From: Candidatus Poribacteria bacterium
Lineage (GTDB): Bacteria; Poribacteria; WGA-4E; JAJDTR01
Direction of reading: 5' to 3'
Assembly: GCA_022827055.1 (NCBI GenBank)
Contig: JAJDTR010000071.1
Span: 1 to 36,072 of the forward strand
DNA: 36,072 nt
Shown here: positions 18,798 through 27,216 of the stretch, piece after piece
Position numbering within the stretch: the stretch's first letter is position 1
Layout: each line of letters opens with the position of its first letter
Program-made: the position numbers and the translations under genes
The notes under the pieces: generated by a model
The model's database searches: none
Told to the model about the DNA's origin: nothing
Seen by the model: the letters and a program-made list of their open reading frames with translations, nothing else

Positions 18798-18814
18798 GCC
18801 GGTTAAAGACCGGC
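18798..18814. promoter_or_regulatory. Small hairpin in leader of ABM gene
   Basis: GCCGGT at 18798-18803 and ACCGGC at 18809-18814 form a six-base-pair stem with a five-base loop, about 20 bases upstream of the ABM start codon. It could be a leader structure or the end of the TonB receptor transcript. The evidence is only the palindrome. Confidence 0.35.
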
Positions 18815-18975
18815 TTCTGAAATATTCGATCAAATGGTTTTAAGTTGGACGGTTTCAAGGTTGAACTGCTGATGTTGATCCCAAACACGCACTATAAAGG
18901 ATTTCCATTCAAACAGGCTCTAAAAGTATACAAATAATGACGTAAAAACACAAACACTGATCGCTCGCCCGAGAT

Positions 18976-21549
18976 TTACTGAAACGTGTAGCGGATGCGC
19001 GTGCCCACCCGCCGTGGGGCGAGCACGTTGGCGAAGTAGCGGCGTGCACGGAAACCGTCCTCCGTGGTACCGATTTGGGCGGGTGTCTGGCGCACGCCGG
19101 TTACGGCGTACTGGTCGAACAGGTTGGCCGCATAGAACGTAAGCGTCCAGCCGCCCCTTGAGACCGCCGCCGAGAAGTTGTGGAGTTCGTACGCCGGCAG
19201 CACTTCGCCATCGGCGCGCAGACCGATCCGTGTGTACACATCGCCAACGTAGGTATAGCCATACAGCAATTTCAGCGCGGTTCCGCTGCCAAGCATCGTG
19301 CCGTAGGAAGCCAGCAGGCTGCCCTGCAGTCGCGGCGCGCCCGATAGGCGGTCCCCCTTGAAGGTGTCCGCGCCGTCATTGAGTAAGCCCGGCGAGTCTT
19401 GGCTCAGCGACGCGTGCGTGTACGACCACGCTCCACGCAAGTGCAAAGCATTCGTCAGGCCGGCGGCCCCGGCGACCTCCACGCCACGGCTTACGGCCGC
19501 GGCGCCGTTCAAAATGATCGGCTGCGCGCTGAAAGGCGTCTCACCCGCGACCTGAATGTCCGTCCAGTCCACGTGGAACAGCGTGCCGCTGGCGGCGAAC
19601 CGTCCGTCGCTCCATGATCGACGCACCCCTACCTCGTAGTTGGTGGTCCTGTCGGGACTGATCAGGGCCTGGTCCTCGTAGATGCAACCGGATTGCGGCG
19701 GATCGTTGCCGGGATCCGCGTCGCTAAGCAGCGCGATCTCCTCGTCGGTGCAGACCCGGAAGTTGTTGCCGCCGCCGATACGGTAGCCTTCCGAGCGGGT
19801 GAAGTAGGCGTTCGTCTGGTCGTCAAAGCGGTGGCTGACGCTTGCCTTGAGCAGCGCGCCGTGGTCGTCGGACTCGAAGGCGGTGAACGGCGAATTGTAT
19901 ATCGGGGTGTAGGGAAACTCGGTCAGGCTGCCAGTGTCGATGCGGTAGCCAAACCAGCGAGCACCGGCCGTCAAGCGCCAGCGGTCACCCAAGTCGCGCG
20001 AGATTTCGCCGAACAGCGCGCGCTCCGTTACTGACTGGCTGTCAAGACTGTAGTACTCGACCGGCTCGGATGTTGGCATGCCTTCCAGGATGGGCGTGAT
20101 GCCCGAGAATTCCGTCAGCCCGGGTGTGAACTCGAAACTCGTCCCGCTACTGTCGTAGTTGTTGAAGAAGACGCCGCCGACCCAGTGCCACGGCCCGTCG
20201 CCCATCGAGACCAGCCGCGTCTCCCAGTTGAAGCGCTCCTCCCGGGAGTCTTCGTTTGTGTAAGCCGAGAAGCTCCGGAACTGCGCCGTTAGGTCGGCGA
20301 CCGAGACGTTTGAATCAAGCTCCCTAGCCTGCGCTAGCGCTGGGAACTTCCCGGGCAGTAGCCCGCGGATACCAAAGGCTTGAATCAGCAGGTCGGTCTG
20401 GTCGCGCTGGCCCTGCTCCGTGAAACGGGAGTAGCCGACGGCGGTAATCAACTCCGCCCAATGCGCCTCCCAGGTCAGCTCCAAACTCCACAGCTGGTTC
20501 CTGCGGTCGTTCGGCTCCAGGTAGCGATGCGCCGAGACGTATCGGCCGGTGTCGAACGACTGGGCGTGGTTGATCTGACGCGCACCGACCCGCTGATCCT
20601 GCAGGTGGTAGGTGAAAATGGCCGACAGCTCCGGGGTCGCCTCCCACAGCAGGGAGAGCCGTGCCGAAACCGTCTCCTCGGTGTTGGCGTCCGTTTCGCT
20701 GCGTAGGTTTGCCTCCACCGTGCCGGGGTCGGTCAGGTCCGGCTCCGGCTCGGAGATGCCCGGCGTGCGCAGCAGATAATCGTAGTCTATGAACCCGGGA
20801 TCGGCGTAACGGTCGACCGAGCCGCGCAGCGCTAGCTTGTGCGAAACCAGCGGCAGGTTGAACGTGAGTCCGGCATCCGAACCGGGCGCGCCGCCGTGCG
20901 CCAGGGCGAACAGGTTGCCACGCACCTCGAACGTGCGCAGTCTGGTGTCGGGCCGGCGTGGCAGGTAGCGAACCGCCCCCGCCAGCGTGCCGGCGCCGTA
21001 CAGCGTCCCCTGCGGTCCGAGTAGCACTTCGATCCGCTCGATGTCGTGTAGCCGTAGGTCGACCGCCAGGGGGATGTCCCCGAGATACGTGGCGACGCCG
21101 TTGTTGTAGTTGTTGCCGCTGAACTCCGAACCGTTCAACGAATCCGTGTTGAGACCACGGGCGATGATGACGTTGCTGCCGCGCGCACCCTGATCGACCA
21201 CAGTGAAACCGGGCATCCAGCGCCCCAGCTCCGTGAGGTTCTTGATGCCACGCTGCTCGAGGTCTGCGCCGGTCAACGCCGAGATGCTGAGCGGCGCCTG
21301 CTGCAAGGGCATCTCGACGCGAGTTGCTGTTACAACCACAGCGTCGAGGGCGGCGATCGGCGGTTCGACCGGATCGCCGGCAACGGAGCCCCTGCCGACC
21401 GTGCAGACGATCAATCCGAGCGCGACTGCAGTCTTTATTGCCGCACCTGTCATGTTCCAGCCTTTAATCAAGAAACTGTTGTTTCCCAGCTGAGTTCTGA
21501 GGCCTTGAACCAATTCCGGATGCTCCAACACCTTTTTCGCATCACGCAT
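18976..21549 (-). CDS. TonB-dependent outer-membrane receptor, probably horizontally acquired
   Basis: From the ATG at 21549 the product is 857 residues. A TTG 48 bases further upstream is open too, but the GGAGG eight bases before 21549 decides the start. The protein has an odd leader of about 32 residues before a normal signal peptide (starting at the second Met, TGAAIKTAVALGLIVCTV). A TonB-box-like LDAVVVTATR follows at about 68-77, then a plug domain (about 79-199, with GFTVVDQGARGSNVIIARG and ERIEVLLGPQGTLYGAGT), and a beta-barrel ending in VGTRIRYTFQ, a typical terminal strand. It would import a bulky nutrient such as a siderophore, cobalamin or glycan across the outer membrane; the substrate is unknown. 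The sequence is clearly richer in G and C and in GCG/CGC codons than its neighbours, which suggests transfer from a proteobacterium-like donor. Confidence 0.9.
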   Translation of the reverse strand: MRDAKKVLEHPELVQGLRTQLGNNSFLIKGWNMTGAAIKTAVALGLIVCTVGRGSVAGDPVEPPIAALDAVVVTATRVEMPLQQAPLSISALTGADLEQRGIKNLTELGRWMPGFTVVDQGARGSNVIIARGLNTDSLNGSEFSGNNYNNGVATYLGDIPLAVDLRLHDIERIEVLLGPQGTLYGAGTLAGAVRYLPRRPDTRLRTFEVRGNLFALAHGGAPGSDAGLTFNLPLVSHKLALRGSVDRYADPGFIDYDYLLRTPGISEPEPDLTDPGTVEANLRSETDANTEETVSARLSLLWEATPELSAIFTYHLQDQRVGARQINHAQSFDTGRYVSAHRYLEPNDRRNQLWSLELTWEAHWAELITAVGYSRFTEQGQRDQTDLLIQAFGIRGLLPGKFPALAQARELDSNVSVADLTAQFRSFSAYTNEDSREERFNWETRLVSMGDGPWHWVGGVFFNNYDSSGTSFEFTPGLTEFSGITPILEGMPTSEPVEYYSLDSQSVTERALFGEISRDLGDRWRLTAGARWFGYRIDTGSLTEFPYTPIYNSPFTAFESDDHGALLKASVSHRFDDQTNAYFTRSEGYRIGGGNNFRVCTDEEIALLSDADPGNDPPQSGCIYEDQALISPDRTTNYEVGVRRSWSDGRFAASGTLFHVDWTDIQVAGETPFSAQPIILNGAAAVSRGVEVAGAAGLTNALHLRGAWSYTHASLSQDSPGLLNDGADTFKGDRLSGAPRLQGSLLASYGTMLGSGTALKLLYGYTYVGDVYTRIGLRADGEVLPAYELHNFSAAVSRGGWTLTFYAANLFDQYAVTGVRQTPAQIGTTEDGFRARRYFANVLAPRRVGTRIRYTFQ

Positions 21550-21707
21550 GGTTTGTCCTCCAATAGTAAATCCTGAACTAGGCTGTGTAGTTTCCAAACT
21601 TGTGAAAGAATGAGTGAGTCAAATGAGAATGTAGACCCTAAGTGGTTTATTTTCCAAAAAAATATGGTTAGTGTTGGGTGCCGGTGCGGTTAGAAAGGGA
21701 TCTCTAT

Positions 21708-21743
21708 GGGATTTCTATCGCACTCACTATTCGCTCAGTTGAT
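21708..21743 (+). repeat. Interspersed repeat family copy
   Basis: The stretch carries TATCGCACTCACTATTCGCT followed by CAGTTGAT, matching copies at 27351-27386, 33124-33159 and 33252-33310 with few changes. It sits between the TonB receptor start and the IS630 element. Confidence 0.65.
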
Positions 21744-21827
21744 CCTACCGGCGTGGTAGAACGGTTTCTTGTGCCAGTCTCGTAAGCATTATATTCTTAG
21801 CGAATATACCACTAAGTGGTTCTCTCG

Positions 21828-22443
21828 CTAAGTATTTATGCCATATTTATCCATGCTAGAGCCATAGCCACCTAAACTATAACTCGGTTGCTCCTGAGGC
21901 ATTTTCTTCCAGTGATAAGGGCGCTTATGGGCATTCCACCAACACACCGCATTGTTGAGGGCATCAGTCAATTCATCAAGCGTCTCAAACCGTTTCCCTT
22001 TCAGTGCCAATGACCTTAACTGTTTCCACCACGGCTCTATTAAATTTAGCCAACACGCATATTTCGGAATAAACTGCACTTGAATCTCAGGCCACGCTAG
22101 CAGTGCCGTCTTTACATCACGACTGTGATGAATCGAAAGATTATCTTCAATCAGTAACCATCTTTCGGAAGGAAACTTCTGTATCACTTTCTCAATCAAT
22201 TCAATATGAGTAGCACTGTCTCTGCGTGGAGAAATTACAATTTCCGCTTGACCAGTCGCCGGTTCAAAGGCGCCATGAACCCATAATTTACCCCGACGAC
22301 CATAGTCCGGCTCAAAAGTGGCTCGATTTGTGCCCGGTTGCCATATTTCACCCGGATAGGTTTTAACTGCAATTGGCCCCAGTTCATCAATACAGATGAT
22401 TCTTGTGTCTACCGGTGGCGCAACATACGCCAGAATTATGGCC
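21828..22443 (-). CDS. IS630 transposase, C-terminal DDE part (second reading frame)
   Basis: This frame is open from about 22443 to the stop at 21828, so the product is longer than its first in-frame Met suggests. It carries the full catalytic triad of the IS630 DDE fold: Asp in IICIDELGP, Asp in [12 protein letters not shown] and Glu in [12 protein letters not shown]. It follows the N-terminal frame in the -1 register. The junction is a run of six A and five G residues. A one-base gain in this run would fuse it to the upstream frame, so the full transposase may be made by slippage or frameshifting, or the copy may be broken by a one-base deletion. Confidence 0.8.
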
Positions 22444-22960
22444 CCCTTTTTTCTATGAACTGATCGTCCTGTTTCTCCGCATTATGAAACCAACTCTGCT
22501 GACGTTTCCAATTCAGCCCTTCTTCATTTATCCAGTTCCATATTGTTGAATCAGAAAGATAAATCCCTTCTCTTTCTTTGAAGCTAATTTGCAGACGTTC
22601 TAGCGTCCACAACTCAAATGGATAATCTAGACTCGACGGTCTATGCATGGCTAAATCAATCAGTTTACTGCGAACCTCTATCGAATGTGTTCTCGGTGCG
22701 CCACTCCGGGGGTTATCAGCCAGTCCTTCAATGCCTCCATCATTGAATCGCTTAATCCATTGCGCTCCGGAAACCCCCGTTTTGAATCCAGCCTCAAGAG
22801 CGGCTTTGGAGGCTGTCAGTTGGCTGTCGTCCAACATATTGACAATTAGCTGGGCTCTTTGGACGATTCGATGAGGTTGGGTACGTGAGTTAGCTAGAGT
22901 CCTAAGTTGATGTTCTTCTGCTTCACTAACCGTACGAACATAGTGAACTCGTTTTCCCAT
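22436..22960 (-). CDS. IS630 transposase, N-terminal DNA-binding part (first reading frame)
   Basis: The probable start is the ATG at 22960 ([16 protein letters not shown]), preceded by AGGAGG about seven bases upstream; the 39 codons further upstream in the same frame are not needed. The 174-residue product contains helix-turn-helix regions typical of the IS630 N-terminus: [43 protein letters not shown], and the second domain ending with [16 protein letters not shown]. It ends at a stop shortly after FIEKRGP, where the A/G run shifts the frame relative to the catalytic part. On its own it would bind transposon ends but lack catalytic residues. Confidence 0.8.
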   Translation of the reverse strand: MGKRVHYVRTVSEAEEHQLRTLANSRTQPHRIVQRAQLIVNMLDDSQLTASKAALEAGFKTGVSGAQWIKRFNDGGIEGLADNPRSGAPRTHSIEVRSKLIDLAMHRPSSLDYPFELWTLERLQISFKEREGIYLSDSTIWNWINEEGLNWKRQQSWFHNAEKQDDQFIEKRGP

Positions 22961-23028
22961 TATGAATCCTCCTTTCCATTTCCGTTGAATGGGAAGGAGA
23001 ATTATACCATATGTTCTTGCCGAGAGAA

Positions 23029-23251
23029 CCACTAAGCTTGACTTTGTACATTTGAGTGGTATAACAAATGGTGTCAATCAAGCGTTGAAGAAGAGCGGGT
23101 GAGATTTTAACCATCTGGTCTTTTGGGTTGACTTGTGAAAAAGCCGGTAGCGATTTTCAGTGCCATCACGGCGGGGCAAGATGCCCCGCCTACGGGTTTG
23201 GTGTCGGTACAGCCCAACCGTTTTACTTTTGTACAAAGTCGAGCTTAGTGG
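23029..23251. repeat. MITE-like element with 22-bp inverted repeats, abutting the IS630
   Basis: The segment at 23029-23050 begins CCACTAAGCTTGACTTTG, and its reverse complement recurs at 23230-23251 with a single mismatch over 22 bases. The 179 bases between contain no gene. Inside lies the G+C palindrome at 23170-23190 that is shared with 7474-7494. The left arm overlaps the right end of the IS630 (CCACTA), so the insertion sequence either landed at the tip of this repeat or mobilises it. Confidence 0.62.
23170..23195 (-). repeat. REP-like G+C palindrome, second copy
   Basis: Arms GGCGGGGCA and TGCCCCGCC form a near-perfect 21-base palindrome, followed by TACGG. It is the reverse complement of the palindrome at 7469-7494, identical over 26 bases. 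It lies in non-coding DNA. Confidence 0.7.
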
Positions 23252-23310
23252 CTGGTGTGCAGAGCGCACCTTACAGATGTACTTTTCAAACAGGCTCTTA
23301 AACCGGCGGT

Positions 23311-24093
23311 TCATTCCTGCATTTTTATCTTTCCCCATACCACTGCGAGTTTTCCTGAAGGCGCAATCGCCAACACATCCTGCAGTCCGTTCGTCATGAT
23401 TCCGTTGATGGTTTCCTCACTCAACGCTTCATTGAAGATTCCAACTTCGTCGAGCGTACCGCTGAAGTATTTACGTTCGAAAGCCCATCTTCCTATGGCA
23501 AGATCATCTTTTACGGTATCGATCCTGTACTTTTTCAAGCCGTCCAAGACTCGTTTGTGCACATTGACCCCGTCCTTATACAAGTTATATTCTTTCGTCA
23601 CGGAATCGTAGGTTCCCGCGACGTGGTGCCAATCTGTGTCCCTCCAAGTCTCCCTATCGGAGAAATGCCAGCGTCCATCGACATGTACACCGAAATGAAA
23701 TCTCCCAAGTCTAACAGATAGTGCGTACGCTCCCGGTTCTCCTTTACTCCCCTTTATCACGGCTCTCTCATGGTCATCGTTGCTTGTGGTATTTCGTTTC
23801 GCCCACATCACGATCGTAATTGCTTCAGTGATGTTGAGGCTTGGACTGTCTGGCACATCGACATAATCTTCTGCACCATCGAACTCCACGGCTGTCCCAA
23901 ACTTTCCATCCACCCATGCAACTTCGCTTTTCAATTTGCCATGGTTCTCGTGCGACGTGCCATCTTTGACGTCTAGTCCTTTGCCTTCGTCGAAAAGCCA
24001 GATTCCCACCGCTTTATTTATTAGGGGCTCGCACAAGGCATTCGACGTTGAACCGACCAAAATGACACAGATCAGGATTAACGCTCTTATCAT
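23311..24093 (-). CDS. Secreted LamG-domain protein with conserved C-terminal tail
   Basis: The 260-residue product starts with a signal peptide (MIRALILICVILVG, with cleavage near residues 19-21). One LamG domain follows: VGIWLFDEGKGLDVKDG, KFGTAVEFDGAEDYVDV, WHHVAGTYDSVTKEYNLY and TLDEVGIFNEALSEETI. The tail, GKLAVVWGKIKMQE at 247-260, matches the other secreted proteins. The ATG at 24093 is separated by one base from the TAA of the upstream alpha-galactosidase, and its GAGGT ribosome site lies within that gene's last codons, so translation is probably coupled. The pairing with an alpha-galactosidase parallels the LamG/galactosidase pair at 2255-5210. Confidence 0.9.
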   Translation of the reverse strand: MIRALILICVILVGSTSNALCEPLINKAVGIWLFDEGKGLDVKDGTSHENHGKLKSEVAWVDGKFGTAVEFDGAEDYVDVPDSPSLNITEAITIVMWAKRNTTSNDDHERAVIKGSKGEPGAYALSVRLGRFHFGVHVDGRWHFSDRETWRDTDWHHVAGTYDSVTKEYNLYKDGVNVHKRVLDGLKKYRIDTVKDDLAIGRWAFERKYFSGTLDEVGIFNEALSEETINGIMTNGLQDVLAIAPSGKLAVVWGKIKMQE

Positions 24094-24094
24094 T

Positions 24095-26074
24095 TTATAC
24101 CTCGACTTTCTCGTAAGTGAAAAGTGACGCCCCCGGCTGGTCCGAGATGGTAATCGTTATTCCGTCGTTCATGAGTTCTCTTCCAGTCAAGTGGCTGGTT
24201 TTACCGGTATCGGGATCTGACACACTGTACACCACATGCGATTCGAGTGCATGCAACTTGAATTGTGCCGAGACGTATGGACAATCGGGACGTCGAAATG
24301 CTTGTATCATGCCAGCGGAACGGTCGGGACGACTGAACTGCCAAGCCATCCAGACGTCTTTCCCAATATTGTAGGCGCTTAACGGCCAGAAATCGCCAAA
24401 GAAATACTCGGCGGCAATTCGCCATTGAGCGAGGCTTTTTTGCGCAGCATCGATATCAAAGTCATCTTTCCGAACATCCCAGTTGCACTGCATGAATGGC
24501 GCAATACTGCTGCGGAAATAATAGTCGTCAAACCGTTCATAGTTCGTGTGATCGAAAAACGGAAGCCATAGCCCGAACCCATAGGTACAACACTGATATG
24601 CCTCCGCGTCATTCTCGACATCCGTGGGTAGGATCGGTATGGCGCGCCGCATTGTTTCCAAATCATCCCGGCGTCCACCGCTCGCGCAGGAATCAATCAT
24701 CATACCCGGGTGTCGACGGCGCAGTTCGTCCCAGTAGCCGAGATATCCTTCAATGTAGCGAATCTCGGTAATTCCTTGGCGATCCTCGGCATCGTTTGCC
24801 CTCCAAAAGGGAAGCGGGTCTATGTTGAAGTCTGATCGATACAAATCAATGCCAGATTTCGAGATTATGCTATCCACACAATCAATAACCCATCCCACTA
24901 CCTCGGGTTCATCAAGTTTTAGCAAGCCGCCGTCTTTTCCCCCGTGAATCCATTCGGGATGGTTCCGAGTCAACCATGTGCCCGAGGAGACCCGCTCCAT
25001 CTCGAACCAGACCATGAGTTCAACACCATCAGAGTGACACCGGTCGCCGATTGGCTTTAACCCATTCGGAAAACGCTCGCGGTCGGCGTCCCATGTCCCC
25101 ACTTTGCCCCACCCAGCGCCTCCGGTGTCGTACCAGCCGGCATCCATCCACCAATAGCTAAGCTGTATTCCGGCGTCGCGAAAACGGTCGAGAAACTCAA
25201 TGTCGCCATCTTGAGTGCAATTAAAACCGTAAAACTGAACACTGCCCGCCCCCAATTTCGGCGTCAGCGGCTTCTCGTGGTCTTTGGGAAAGTTGTGATC
25301 GAGCATCCACCGCCGCCAGATGTTTTGTCCTCGAAGCCAGTCGCCTCTGTAGAATTGCAGGGCCATCAGCGGCGTGCGAATCTCTTCTCCGGGATGAAGT
25401 GTCAAGTGAGTTAATTCCTGGCCAGCGGTAACACACAATTCTGTTCCTTCGTCACGCACAAATTGAGATTTCCATTGGCCCGGCCATCCAATCGCTATGA
25501 TTACGCCTTTTCCTTCATCCGGGCACTCCAAGTTGTAGTATGGCCACTCACCGTTGCTGGGACGACCGCCATCGGGGATGAAGGTCTTGGACACCCCCGG
25601 GTCAAGCCTTGTTTCAATCGGGGCAAAACTATCAATGGTACATTTGTCGCCAATGTGATGATGCAGCACAAACTCGCCGTCAGGACCGCGATCAAATGCG
25701 GTGTCTATCGCTTGGATCGAGGAGAGAATGGGGGTATTCGTATCACCGTTGTTCTTGAAATATGCAGTCCATTCCACGGTCGGATAGTTCTTCCATATCA
25801 CGAACACACACCGCACCTGCAGACCTGTCTTTGAATCGGTGAATGTGGTCGTTCGCTGGGAGCGGTGTTCGTCAAGTTCCTCTTCGCTACATTGAAAGTC
25901 CCAAGATTGGAGGAGTTCACTGGAATGCACCCCATCGTAAAGAAACGAGAAGAGCGGTTCCGGTCTTTCCACGCGGGAATTTGCCGACTCCCATTGGCGG
26001 GCATCGTCCATTTCCTCGGTAGTGGGGGAACTTGTGTATACGTGCGGTAACAGCGAGGTCAAAACATTGATCAT
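24095..26074 (-). CDS. Alpha-galactosidase-like glycoside hydrolase (GH36/melibiase clan), second copy
   Basis: This 659-residue protein has the same architecture as 2255-4234: an N-terminal beta sandwich (about 1-250), a barrel (about 270-580) and a C-terminal beta domain. The nucleophile is in GIDLYRSDF with Asp415. The canonical DSCASGGRR at 461-469 is followed by ILPTDVEND, with Asp485 as likely acid/base. YWWMDAGWYD (307-316) is a classical GH36 substrate-binding strand. It matches the family consensus better than the first copy. It has no signal peptide. A GGGAGA lies about ten bases before the ATG. The next gene, LamG, starts one base after its stop, and a sialidase-like gene lies 131 bases upstream. 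Together these three read as an operon for trimming terminal sugars. Strict alpha-galactose specificity is inferred from the family. Confidence 0.9.
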   Translation of the reverse strand: MINVLTSLLPHVYTSSPTTEEMDDARQWESANSRVERPEPLFSFLYDGVHSSELLQSWDFQCSEEELDEHRSQRTTTFTDSKTGLQVRCVFVIWKNYPTVEWTAYFKNNGDTNTPILSSIQAIDTAFDRGPDGEFVLHHHIGDKCTIDSFAPIETRLDPGVSKTFIPDGGRPSNGEWPYYNLECPDEGKGVIIAIGWPGQWKSQFVRDEGTELCVTAGQELTHLTLHPGEEIRTPLMALQFYRGDWLRGQNIWRRWMLDHNFPKDHEKPLTPKLGAGSVQFYGFNCTQDGDIEFLDRFRDAGIQLSYWWMDAGWYDTGGAGWGKVGTWDADRERFPNGLKPIGDRCHSDGVELMVWFEMERVSSGTWLTRNHPEWIHGGKDGGLLKLDEPEVVGWVIDCVDSIISKSGIDLYRSDFNIDPLPFWRANDAEDRQGITEIRYIEGYLGYWDELRRRHPGMMIDSCASGGRRDDLETMRRAIPILPTDVENDAEAYQCCTYGFGLWLPFFDHTNYERFDDYYFRSSIAPFMQCNWDVRKDDFDIDAAQKSLAQWRIAAEYFFGDFWPLSAYNIGKDVWMAWQFSRPDRSAGMIQAFRRPDCPYVSAQFKLHALESHVVYSVSDPDTGKTSHLTGRELMNDGITITISDQPGASLFTYEKVEV

Positions 26075-26205
26075 TCTTCAGAATCTCCCGGGCTTTACGG
26101 TAGATTTAAGATTCCGACCGACAGTTGAGTCGTGTTAGGCAGTTTACGGCCCATGGCGTGTGCCAACTACCTCAAAAGCGACATCATATGTACAGGGCGA
26201 GGTTA

Positions 26206-27216
26206 CTACGAAGCAACGCAGTCGCTCAGATTTGCCAACGGCGTTCGGATGATGAACACTCCGGGGCCACCGGGTTGTTCTGCGTCTAAATCGTAGAAAA
26301 TTGTCCCAAGTGTTTCGTCGTCAATTTGCACGGTTCGCGGCCAACCGCGTCCCATGATTCTCCGACCGGGGTTGTGGACTTCATAGGCGATATCGAAATC
26401 CCAAGTTTTTCCATCATCACGGGATTGGGCTAATTCGTAGCTGAATTCTCCATCAACCCCGACACCGTACACGATGTACGTCAATATAACCATGCCGTTG
26501 TTCAACACGGACAGATCGTAACCGGCAACGCCGAAGTGCGGAAAATAGTTCAGCGCCTCCCATGTCAGCCCTTTGTCGATTGATCGAAGGCCTCTTACCA
26601 TATTTCCCGGCACTCCTACAGGCACTGGTGCTACGGTCTGCGGTGCGCCGCTAATGAGCGTCCCTTGAGAGGTCCTTACAACGGGCACCATGCCGTGGTT
26701 TCGTCCGTCGCCGAAGGCACGGATCTTGTGCGTCCGAGCGTTATACAGGACGGATCGATCATAGAAGGGGCACAGCCATTCGTCCGTTCCCCATTCGAGC
26801 ACGGCATGGCGCATACAGGTATAGTTACTACAATCGGGAATCGGATAATTACGCGGGTCGGACCACGATTCGCCATCGTCGGGGCTTATCGAGAATTGGG
26901 GTTGACGCCACAGCTTGTCTCCAGCGTTACGATAACAGGACCAATTGAGCAGGATTCGACCATCGCTGAATGTCGTCAGCGATCCGGGGTAGATTGAGCA
27001 GTTTCGGATAACGGGGATAGGCTCTGAATCGGACCATGTCCTTCCGCCATCCCCAGAGCGGCTCAAGAGGAGTTCCACCCCGCCGCCGCCCTCTTTATTG
27101 TAAACAACAAGAAGGTCGCCGTTTCCGGTAGTGCAAACCGCCGGGTGGATGTGTCCACCAATTACTTCCGCAATGCGAATCGGTTGGGTAGGATTTCTCG
27201 GCGTAACAGTCGACAT
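26206..27216 (-). CDS. Sialidase/BNR-repeat protein, exo-sialidase-like beta-propeller
   Basis: The preferred start is the ATG at 27216, with AAGGA about eight bases upstream, giving 336 residues; a TTG seven codons earlier is open but lacks a site. Four Asp-box repeats are visible: SGDGGRTW, SPDDGESW, SIDKGLTW and SRDDGKTW, spaced as in a six-bladed sialidase propeller. An early segment RIAEVIGG could carry the first arginine of the sialidase triad, but a clear FRIP motif is missing, so activity on sialic acid is uncertain. No signal peptide is seen. It is probably the first gene of an operon with the alpha-galactosidase and LamG genes downstream. Proteins of this type are common in glycan-degrading marine bacteria; some are not true sialidases. 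Confidence 0.82.
   Translation of the reverse strand: MSTVTPRNPTQPIRIAEVIGGHIHPAVCTTGNGDLLVVYNKEGGGGVELLLSRSGDGGRTWSDSEPIPVIRNCSIYPGSLTTFSDGRILLNWSCYRNAGDKLWRQPQFSISPDDGESWSDPRNYPIPDCSNYTCMRHAVLEWGTDEWLCPFYDRSVLYNARTHKIRAFGDGRNHGMVPVVRTSQGTLISGAPQTVAPVPVGVPGNMVRGLRSIDKGLTWEALNYFPHFGVAGYDLSVLNNGMVILTYIVYGVGVDGEFSYELAQSRDDGKTWDFDIAYEVHNPGRRIMGRGWPRTVQIDDETLGTIFYDLDAEQPGGPGVFIIRTPLANLSDCVAS

Larger units (their letters stand above)
21813..23034 (-). mobile_element. IS630-family insertion sequence
   Basis: The element is about 1.2 kb with imperfect terminal inverted repeats: AGTGGTTCTCTCGCTAAG at the left (21815-21832) and, read inward from the right, AGTGGTTCTCTCGGCAAG (23016-23033). A TA dinucleotide lies at 21813-21814 and another at 23033-23034, consistent with IS630 insertion at TA, though the exact ends may be off by one or two bases. 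It encodes a two-frame transposase. The left end also folds into a longer palindrome, CTTAGCGA at 21796-21803 with TCGCTAAG at 21825-21832, enclosing ACCACT and AGTGGT. Confidence 0.8.

Noticed and set aside
20324..20647. Open frames inside the TonB receptor region on both strands
   Set aside because: They arise from the G+C-rich composition of the receptor gene, which is intact in its own frame.
21550..21597. Upstream TTG start for the TonB receptor
   Set aside because: It lacks a ribosome site, whereas the ATG at 21549 has GGAGG at the proper distance.
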